Assembly (NCBI GenBank): GCA_017608295.1
Contig: JAFCGF010000050.1
Coordinates: 1 to 13,242, forward strand
DNA: 13,242 bases
From: Candidatus Woesearchaeota archaeon
GTDB lineage: Archaea; Nanoarchaeota; Nanoarchaeia; Woesearchaeales; JAGVZT01
Direction: 5' to 3'
Part shown: positions 7,068 through 13,242 of the stretch, in pieces
Layout of the letters: every line of letters begins with the position of its first letter
Numbering within the stretch: the first letter of the stretch is position 1
The notes under the pieces: generated by a model
What the model was told of the DNA's origin: nothing
Databases searched by the model: none
Seen by the model: only the letters and a program-made list of their open reading frames with translations
Made by a program: the position numbers and the translations under genes

Positions 7068-10000
7068 ATGCAGAAACAAATATTCATTTTCATTCTTTCT
7101 TTCCTGCTGCCAGTGGAAATGTTAAATGCTCAGGTTTTTACATTAATACCTGACTCTAACTTTGAGCAGGCCCTGATTGACTTGGATATAGATTCTGATA
7201 GTACAGTTAATGGCAAGGTTTTAACAGCCGATATTAATACGATTACTGAACTGAATATTTTCGATTATAATATTGAGGACCTGGCAGGAATTGAAGATTT
7301 TGACAGCTTGAGAACCCTGAATTGTTTCAATAATCATTTAACAAGTTTTGATATTAGCAGTAATACAAATCTGACAGATCTCAACTGTTCCGGGAATTTA
7401 TTAAACAGCCTCTATGTTTCTGCCAATACTTCATTAGAAAAATTAGATTGTTCGGGCAATTTATTAACTATTTTAGATGTATCGGCCAATTCGTTATTGA
7501 AAAATCTGGATTTCTCTTCCAATCAAATTAATATTATTAGTATCAGTAATAATAATTCTCTGATTAGCTTAAGATGTTCAAACAATCGACTTAAGGATTT
7601 ATATGTTAGCAGTAATACTGTATTGGAAGAATTAATGTGTTCCAGTAATCAAATACAAAATCTTAATCTAACTAATAATACACTCTTAAGAAGCTTATTG
7701 TGTGCTTCCAACCAAATAGATAGCTTGAACTTATTGGGAAAAGACTCATTGAGTATTGTTGATTGTTCAAACAACCAGCTTAGAACACTTAATGTAAGTA
7801 GTAATTTAGTTTTAACTAACCTCAGCTGTTCCGATAATCAATTGGCCAGTCTGAATATTAGTATACATGATTTCCTTACCTTTCTGTCCTGCTCCAATAA
7901 TCTTCTTAAAATTTTAGATGTCAGCAATAATACTGTATTAGAGAATTTAATTTGTGCCTCAAATCAATTAACCGGTTTAGATGTAAGCAACAGCTTAGCC
8001 CTTGCATCAGTGGATATGTCATCTAATCTTATTACCAGTTTGAATGTAAGTAGTAATATAGCATTGACATCTTTGTATTGTTCTGATAATCAGTTAACAG
8101 ATTTGGATATTAGCAATGGACAAAATGCCCTTCTTGAACTCTTCAATGCAACAAATAATCCTGATCTCCGATGCATCAAAGTCGATGATCCTGCTGCGGC
8201 AAATAATTATCCGGGCTGGCTGAAAGATGGAATTGCCACCTATAATCTCGAATGTGTTCAAACTACTTATGTTCCGGATGATAATTTTGAAGCTGCTTTA
8301 GCAGCATATGATGATATTGCAGATGATGATCTGGTACCCACTGCAAATATTGATACGCTGACTTACCTGGATATCAGCAATCTGAATATATCAGACTTAA
8401 CAGGAATTGAAGATTTTCTTGCGTTGGACTCACTTGATTGTTCTTTGAATTTTCTAAGTAACCTGGATATGACTCAACAGGAGTTTCTGGCGTATTTGGA
8501 TTGTTCTGGGAATTTGCTCCAGGGGCTTACATTACGAAATGAGATGGGTGGAATTTTCACATATATGGATGCCACAAACAACCCATTCTTAACCTGCATT
8601 CAGGTTGAAGATGTGGCTGCTGCAATAGCTGAAATCAATTGGTTAAAGGATACTATAGCCACTTATAATCTCGATTGTACTGCTGGTAAAACCTACGTGC
8701 CTGATGATAATTTTGAGCAATATCTTATAGATAAAGGATATGACTCAGGCTCTCTGGATGATTATGTTATAACAGCTAACATAAATACACTCCAGACTCT
8801 TGATGTTAGTGGGCGAAATATCTTTTCATTAACCGGAATTGAAGCGTTTACAAACCTGGATACATTAAATTGTTCGTTAAACAATTTGTCTACTTTGAAT
8901 GTCAGTAGTAACACGGCTTTAAAAGAACTATACTGTTACAGTAACTATCTGACAACATTGGATGTGCAAACTGATACTTTGCTTACCAAACTGGTATGTA
9001 GTGATAATAGGTTAAGCAGCCTGGATTTCAGTAAAAACCCTGATTTGTTACATCTGTCCTGTGATGCGAATGAATTAACCACTTTGGATGTAAGCCAGAA
9101 TAAAGAACTGCTAAGTCTTTATTGCAGTTCAAACAATATTAGAGATAGTCTGGATATAACTGAAAATTCCAAATTAAAGCAATTAGACTGCTCAAAGAAT
9201 AAATTAACTTCCATCAATGTTACAATAAGCACACTGCTGGAAGAATTTATCTGTACCGAAAATCTTATATCTGAACTAAACCTGTTATATGATTCTGCTC
9301 TGGTTAAACTGGATTGCTCATTAAATTATTTAACCAGTCTGGATGTAAATCAGAATGTAGATTTGGTAGATATAAACGTTAGTTCAAATCAAATTGACAG
9401 TTTAGACTTTACTTCAAATACCCTATTAGAAAATCTAAGTTGTGATAATAATCAACTCACCAGTATTAATGTTACTAGTAATGGTTTATTGAGGACTCTT
9501 TATGCTTCCAACAACTACTTACAGGTCCTGAATGTCAGTAATAATCCATTGTTACATGAACTCAGCTGTAATGCCAATCAACTATCCAGTTTGAATGTTA
9601 GTAGCAATGATTCTCTTAAGCTACTGTCTTGTAAGAATAATGAACTATCCAATTTAAATTTATCCAATAACCTGCTTTTGGAAACCCTCGATTGCGATTA
9701 CAATCAACTTAACAACCTGAATCTTGGGGTGAATATTTCTATAATTGATTTATCCTGCTCAGATAACAGCCTGGACTTTTTGGACATAAGTTCCAATCTA
9801 TTGCTAAAGTTTCTTAGTGTAAACAATAATCAACTGATAGAATTAAACCTTAGTGTCAATGATTTATTGGAGAGGCTATCATGCACTGGTAATTCTGTAG
9901 TAACGCTTGATCTAAGTAATAGTACTCAATTAACTTCACTGAATGGCTCATCCAATCAATTGATAAGCGTAAATATAAAAAATGGTAATAATAGCCAATT

Positions 10001-12185
10001 GTCATCTTTCTTTGTAACAGGTAATCCTGATTTAACCTGTATTGAAGTGGATGATACGGCTTTTGCAAACAGTGCTCCCGGATGGACCAAGGATAATATT
10101 GCTTCCTATAGTTTAGATTGCCGATACGATGAGACTTTTATACCGGATGATGCTTTTGAACAATCCCTGAAAATTTTGGGGTTTGACTCTGGTGCGCTTG
10201 ATGATTATGTTACGACAAACGCAATCGATACTATTACTAACCTGGATATTTCTGGCAAAGGAATCTCTGATTTAACCGGTATTAAAGGCTTTGCAGCCTT
10301 AGAATCTTTGAATATATCCTCCAACCAGTTAGATAGCCTTGATCTTAGCAATAACAGCGCTTTAATCACCCTGATTTGTGCAAACAACCAATTGGATAGC
10401 CTGAGTTTAAGCGACAATCCACTGTTGGGGGTCTTGGATTTTTCTTCCAACATGATTACCGAAATTGACTTGAAAAGCCATATCTCCCTGTCCAGTTTAG
10501 CGTGTAATTCAAATGAATTATCAATTTTGGATCTGATGTACAATGTGGGTCTGACAACTGTTAGCTGTAAATCCAATCAACTGACTAGCATTAATATTCA
10601 GAATGGGACAAACACCAATATAACATTCTTTGATGCTACTAATAATCCGGATCTAACCTGTATTGAAGTGGATGATACTGTCTTTTCTATCTCGGCTTCG
10701 GGTTGGAATAAAGATGCAACCGCTACCTACAGTCTTGATTGCCACTATAACCAGACCTACGTGCCGGATGATGCATTTGAGCAAACCCTGAAGGATATGG
10801 GCTATGATGATTCAAGAACTGATCCCCTGGATGATTATGTACCTACACCCAGGATAAACAACCTTACCATCTTATATATAACTAATAAGGGGATCTCAGA
10901 ATTAACGGGGATAGAGGATTTTGTAAACCTGGTGACCTTAGATTGCAGGAACAACTCATTAATGACCTTAGTTTTCAGTAGTAACGATTCATTAAAATAT
11001 TTATACTGTTCAGGCAATCAACTAACGGATATTAATGTTTCATCCAATACAGCATTAACCAAGCTAAATGTTGGTAACAATATGCTTACAAGTCTTGACA
11101 TAAGTACGAATAACAGTTTGACAGAACTGCATTGCTTTTCGAATCAATTAACCGCTATTAGTATAATCAATAATGATAATTTAACAGTGCTATCGTGTAA
11201 CTTAAACCAATTAGTAAGTGTCGATGCAAATAATGGGCATAATGATATCCTCACAAGTTTTAACCTGACTGATAATCCTAACCTACGTTGTGTGCTGGTT
11301 GATGATGTTGCTGCTGCTGAGGGATATGCGAGCTGGTTCATTGATCCCTGGTCCGAATACAGGACCGAATGCAATGATGATGATAACGATGGAGTTCCGG
11401 ACCTTGAAGATCTTTGCCCAACCACTGCGTTTGGAGATTTTGTTGATCTGTTTGGATGTTCTGTCTTTTCGCTACCTGCAGACAATTTTACCATTTTAAC
11501 TACAAGTGAAACCTGCAGGAGTAGTAATAATGGGATGATCAATATTACTGCGGTCGAAAAATATAACTATAACGCAACAATCATTGGAGGTATATTAAAT
11601 GACACTATTAACTTTACAGACGATGTTGAAATCAGGAACCTGCGTGCCGGGAACTATGACCTGTGCTTAACTATCGATGACGAACCCAATTATCTAAACT
11701 GCTATGAGATTGTAATTACAGAGCCAGAAGATCTGTCGGTATTGTCAAGTTTCGATCCATCGAATGAAACTATTTTGCTCCAATTGTCCGGAGGGATTAA
11801 TTATACCATTGATTTTAATGGATTGATATTTAAGACTCAGGATCGTTATATCACATTGAATCTCGATAATGGAGAGAATACTATTTCTGTAAAAGCTGAT
11901 GCTGAATGCCAGGGGACTTATGAAGAGACCTTATTCTTATCAAATGATGTTGTGTTTTATCCAAATCCTTTTGAGGATTTCATTAATGTTTTTGTTGGAA
12001 ATTATGATTCGAAGGAAGTTCATATTAGTATTTATTCTTACCTGGGACCATTAGTATTGTCCAAAAATTACCCGGTCCAGAATGGCTCTATATCTATTGA
12101 TGCTTCTCATCTGGGTACTGGTATATATTTTGTATCACTGAGAACTGGGGATACTAAGTCAACCTTTAAAATTGTAAAAAAATGA
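7068..12185 (+). CDS. Giant five-module leucine-rich-repeat surface protein with T9SS sorting domain (1705 aa)
   Basis: A secreted LRR protein: signal peptide 1-22 (ending LNAQ), then five homologous modules (23-398, 399-540, 541-1021, 1022-1228, 1229-1435). Modules 2-5 open with a (Y/F)(V/I)PDD(N/A)FE segment and module 1 with a variant, LIPDSNFE. All five have a TGIE- or AGIE-type N-cap helix, then 13, 2, 18, 5 and 5 LRRs, and a C-cap with NPxLxC...VDD...W...C. The LRR unit is 21 residues, LxxLxCSxNxL then xxLxVSxNxx; 34 of 43 repeats carry Cys at the sixth position. Residues 1436-1450 (NDDDNDGVPDLEDLC) resemble a thrombospondin type 3 calcium-binding motif. A beta-rich region (about 1465-1627) and a type A T9SS domain (1628-1705, YPNPFEDF to GIYFVSLRTG) follow. 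The protein is expected to be displayed on the cell surface and to bind a protein or glycan ligand; the ligand is unknown. It overlaps the next gene by ATGA. Confidence 0.92.
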   Translation: MQKQIFIFILSFLLPVEMLNAQVFTLIPDSNFEQALIDLDIDSDSTVNGKVLTADINTITELNIFDYNIEDLAGIEDFDSLRTLNCFNNHLTSFDISSNTNLTDLNCSGNLLNSLYVSANTSLEKLDCSGNLLTILDVSANSLLKNLDFSSNQINIISISNNNSLISLRCSNNRLKDLYVSSNTVLEELMCSSNQIQNLNLTNNTLLRSLLCASNQIDSLNLLGKDSLSIVDCSNNQLRTLNVSSNLVLTNLSCSDNQLASLNISIHDFLTFLSCSNNLLKILDVSNNTVLENLICASNQLTGLDVSNSLALASVDMSSNLITSLNVSSNIALTSLYCSDNQLTDLDISNGQNALLELFNATNNPDLRCIKVDDPAAANNYPGWLKDGIATYNLECVQTTYVPDDNFEAALAAYDDIADDDLVPTANIDTLTYLDISNLNISDLTGIEDFLALDSLDCSLNFLSNLDMTQQEFLAYLDCSGNLLQGLTLRNEMGGIFTYMDATNNPFLTCIQVEDVAAAIAEINWLKDTIATYNLDCTAGKTYVPDDNFEQYLIDKGYDSGSLDDYVITANINTLQTLDVSGRNIFSLTGIEAFTNLDTLNCSLNNLSTLNVSSNTALKELYCYSNYLTTLDVQTDTLLTKLVCSDNRLSSLDFSKNPDLLHLSCDANELTTLDVSQNKELLSLYCSSNNIRDSLDITENSKLKQLDCSKNKLTSINVTISTLLEEFICTENLISELNLLYDSALVKLDCSLNYLTSLDVNQNVDLVDINVSSNQIDSLDFTSNTLLENLSCDNNQLTSINVTSNGLLRTLYASNNYLQVLNVSNNPLLHELSCNANQLSSLNVSSNDSLKLLSCKNNELSNLNLSNNLLLETLDCDYNQLNNLNLGVNISIIDLSCSDNSLDFLDISSNLLLKFLSVNNNQLIELNLSVNDLLERLSCTGNSVVTLDLSNSTQLTSLNGSSNQLISVNIKNGNNSQLSSFFVTGNPDLTCIEVDDTAFANSAPGWTKDNIASYSLDCRYDETFIPDDAFEQSLKILGFDSGALDDYVTTNAIDTITNLDISGKGISDLTGIKGFAALESLNISSNQLDSLDLSNNSALITLICANNQLDSLSLSDNPLLGVLDFSSNMITEIDLKSHISLSSLACNSNELSILDLMYNVGLTTVSCKSNQLTSINIQNGTNTNITFFDATNNPDLTCIEVDDTVFSISASGWNKDATATYSLDCHYNQTYVPDDAFEQTLKDMGYDDSRTDPLDDYVPTPRINNLTILYITNKGISELTGIEDFVNLVTLDCRNNSLMTLVFSSNDSLKYLYCSGNQLTDINVSSNTALTKLNVGNNMLTSLDISTNNSLTELHCFSNQLTAISIINNDNLTVLSCNLNQLVSVDANNGHNDILTSFNLTDNPNLRCVLVDDVAAAEGYASWFIDPWSEYRTECNDDDNDGVPDLEDLCPTTAFGDFVDLFGCSVFSLPADNFTILTTSETCRSSNNGMINITAVEKYNYNATIIGGILNDTINFTDDVEIRNLRAGNYDLCLTIDDEPNYLNCYEIVITEPEDLSVLSSFDPSNETILLQLSGGINYTIDFNGLIFKTQDRYITLNLDNGENTISVKADAECQGTYEETLFLSNDVVFYPNPFEDFINVFVGNYDSKEVHISIYSYLGPLVLSKNYPVQNGSISIDASHLGTGIYFVSLRTGDTKSTFKIVKK
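7308..11249 (+). repeat. Interrupted 63-bp LRR-coding repeat arrays (43 units)
   Basis: At DNA level the LRR-coding units have a 63-bp period in five blocks: 7308-8132 (13 units), 8424-8555 (2), 8856-9998 (18), 10299-10619 (5) and 10929-11249 (5). The last unit of every block is 69 bp, and one unit in block 3 (LRR 5) is 66 bp. Units have diverged in sequence but keep phase, so any slip by whole units stays in frame. Confidence 0.85.
10033..10678 (+). repeat. 25-bp direct repeat flanking LRR module 4
   Basis: Bases 10033-10057 and 10654-10678 are identical over 25 nt and lie in a 36-nt match (10022-10057 and 10643-10678) with two differences. They encode the same cap segment (NPDLTCIEVDDT). 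The spacing of 621 bp equals the 207 codons of module 4, so recombination between them would remove or duplicate one module in frame. Confidence 0.85.
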
Positions 12186-12877
12186 AAAAGGCATTACCCT
12201 TTCTTATAATTCTCCTTTTGGTTTATGGATGTAAAAAAGATGACCCTAAACCAGACGATACTCCTGAAATTCCAGCTGCTGTAGCCCTTGTTTTTCCATA
12301 TGAAAATTCATTATGCAATGAAGGGACAAATGTCACGGATACACTTAGTACTGTACTTTTTGAATGGGTAGCGGATGACTATTCAGATGAATATGAATTG
12401 AATGTAGAAAATTTGACAACAGGAGTAACTTCGATACATCAAACTGAAAATACCGAGTTCCCTGTAGTCCTTAACCGGGCGACGCCTTATTCCTGGCATG
12501 TTATTTCGAAATCCACATCGGTTGCTGATACAGCGCATAGTATAACCTGGAAATTTTATAACGCCGGAGTAGCAATCGAATCCTATGCTCCGTTTCCTGC
12601 AGAGATAATTTCACCGGGCATGGCGGTAACAATTTCTGCTCCAACGGGTGAAGTTGCCCTGGATTGGAATGGGAGTGATGTTGATGGCGATATTGTTGGA
12701 TATGATGTTTATTTTGGTACAACTACACCTCCGGGTATTTCAGAAAGTGGTATTACAGAAAGTATTTTGAATAATGTTAGTGTGACACCGGGAATAATTT
12801 ATTTCTGGAGAGTCATAACAACTGATTCGCATGGTAATACATCCGATTCAGGCATCTATCAGTTTAAGGTTCAGTAA
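12182..12877 (+). CDS. Surface lipoprotein with two fibronectin-III-like domains (231 aa)
   Basis: The N-terminus MKKALPFLIILLLVYGC is a lipoprotein signal with the lipidated Cys at residue 17. The bases after the cysteine encode KKDDPKPDD, an acidic stretch of the kind that acts as a lipoprotein export signal in Bacteroidota, so the protein is probably moved to the outer face of the outer membrane. Two beta-sandwich domains follow: about 32-127 (VLFEWVADDYSDEYELNV...YSWHVISKS) and about 136-231 (VALDWNGSDVDGDIVGYDVYFG...YFWRVITTDSHGN), both in the pattern of fibronectin type III repeats used for binding. Its ATG overlaps the stop of the LRR gene (ATGA, 12182-12185), so the two are translationally coupled and probably act together, with this protein perhaps as a partner or docking subunit. 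It is the last gene of the operon. Confidence 0.85.
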   Translation: MKKALPFLIILLLVYGCKKDDPKPDDTPEIPAAVALVFPYENSLCNEGTNVTDTLSTVLFEWVADDYSDEYELNVENLTTGVTSIHQTENTEFPVVLNRATPYSWHVISKSTSVADTAHSITWKFYNAGVAIESYAPFPAEIISPGMAVTISAPTGEVALDWNGSDVDGDIVGYDVYFGTTTPPGISESGITESILNNVSVTPGIIYFWRVITTDSHGNTSDSGIYQFKVQ

Positions 12878-12926
12878 ATCTCTTCTTCAATCCGTCTGGA
12901 TGGCTTAGCTGGTTTGTGGGTGGAGC

Positions 12927-13042
12927 CCTGCCTTCGGCAGGCAGGCAGTCTGACGGTGTTTAGAAAAAAATCCCCCGTCCCTGACTGAAAGCGTCAGGAA
13001 CACCCCCTTTAATGCTAAAGGCATCCCTTCGGGAAAAGGGGG
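12927..13042. repeat. REP-like hairpin cluster after the operon
   Basis: Four short GC-rich stems lie in a row: CCTGCC/GGCAGG around TTC (12927-12941), CCTGAC/GTCAGG around TGAAAGC (12980-12998), CCTTTA/TAAAGG around ATGC (13006-13021) and CCC/GGG around TTC (13025-13033). The last two sit inside an outer CCCCCTTT/AAAGGGGG stem (13003-13010/13035-13042). The CCTGCCTTCGGCAGG and CCCCCTTT...AAAGGGGG types recur between genes in many Bacteroidota, from memory. They may help end or protect the operon transcript. No plus-strand T-run follows any of them. Confidence 0.6.
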
Positions 13043-13111
13043 ACAAGATAGATCGGACCTCCTAAGCCTAAAACCGAATTTATTAATTTTTGAAAAAATT
13101 GTAATTCAATG

Positions 13112-13140
13112 TTGACCGTAATGCTTATTGACTACTTTTG
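13112..13140 (+). promoter_or_regulatory. Strong Bacteroidota-type promoter pointing out of the window
   Basis: TTG at 13112-13114 (in TTGAC) and TACTTTTG at 13133-13140 are separated by 18 nt. The -7 box is an exact TAnnTTTG match and continues TTTGCA, as is common in flavobacterial promoters. Transcription should start near 13147 and run past 13242 into a gene that lies outside the window. Confidence 0.6.
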
Positions 13141-13153
13141 CAGGTTGCTTTAT

Positions 13154-13185
13154 TCTCTTTCTCCACCAGCAGGGGGAGAAAGAGA
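13154..13185 (+). other. 11-bp hairpin in the leader of the outward transcript
   Basis: TCTCTTTCTCC (13154-13164) pairs perfectly with GGAGAAAGAGA (13175-13185) around a 10-nt loop. It begins within about 10 nt of the predicted transcription start, so it would sit at the extreme 5' end of the RNA, where it could protect or regulate it. No T-run follows, and no coding start is visible up to 13242. Confidence 0.45.
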
Positions 13186-13242
13186 GCAGTGAGTAAGAAA
13201 TAGACCCCAGAATTTAGACAACAAGTATAATTTGAAATTTTT

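Noticed and set aside
10205..10576. Open minus-strand frames inside the LRR gene (also at 9856, 10835 and 11144)
   Set aside because: They lie opposite the repeat arrays, follow their periodicity and show no protein-like composition or start signals.
7308..11249. Periodic 63-bp repeats as a CRISPR array or other non-coding satellite
   Set aside because: The repeats are in one long reading frame, diverged in sequence and encode leucine-rich repeats; there are no unique spacers between identical repeats.
12980..12998. Minus-strand terminator (stem followed by a T-run read leftward at 12964-12970)
   Set aside because: There is a 9-nt gap between stem and T-run, and no minus-strand gene lies to the right within the window.

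Overview
The window looks like chromosomal DNA from a member of the Bacteroidota, most likely a marine or soil flavobacterium. The evidence is two proteins ending in a type IX secretion (T9SS) type A sorting domain (YPNPF start, GxYxLKV or GxYFVSL near the end), signal peptides cleaved at Gln in the SxAQ style, a lipoprotein with an acidic surface-export tag after its cysteine (CKKDD), AT-rich leaders mostly without Shine-Dalgarno sequences, and promoter-like TAnnTTTG boxes. No mobile element, rRNA, tRNA or CRISPR array is visible.

Layout. (1) 16-300 is a small conserved cytoplasmic protein of unknown function. (2) 301-1175 is a long spacer with a nested palindromic element (about 391-672), a possible 41-residue minus-strand protein (750-875), a promoter candidate (1014-1044) and a distant 13-bp inverted repeat. 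(3) 1176-2228 holds two small, AT-rich, probably co-transcribed genes for exported proteins: a DUF2846-like protein and an uncharacterised periplasmic or surface protein. (4) 2229-2815 is a spacer with hairpins and no convincing gene. (5) 2816-12877 is a tightly packed five-gene, all-plus-strand operon, with 4-bp ATGA overlaps at two junctions and gaps of 13 and 64 bp at the others. It encodes a small T9SS-sorted protein, an OmpA-family barrel with a coiled coil and a peptidoglycan-binding domain, a 764-residue fibre-like protein with a likely self-cleaving chaperone domain, a 1705-residue five-module leucine-rich-repeat (LRR) protein with a T9SS sorting domain, and a surface lipoprotein with two fibronectin-III-like domains. 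(6) 12878-13242 is a spacer with REP-like hairpins and a strong outward promoter with a hairpin leader for a gene beyond the window.

Inference: the five-gene operon is the item of most interest. Every product carries an export signal. Together they give a wall anchor (OmpA), two T9SS-displayed proteins, one stalk-like fibre protein and one LES-type lipoprotein, which suggests a multi-part cell-surface apparatus for adhesion or ligand binding. The giant LRR protein is built from five homologous modules holding 13, 2, 18, 5 and 5 repeats. Each module closes with a 23-residue final repeat and a cap with two cysteines exactly 27 residues apart, and near-identical DNA at two caps would allow in-frame loss or gain of a whole module. 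I know the families but cannot name a described system with exactly this composition.
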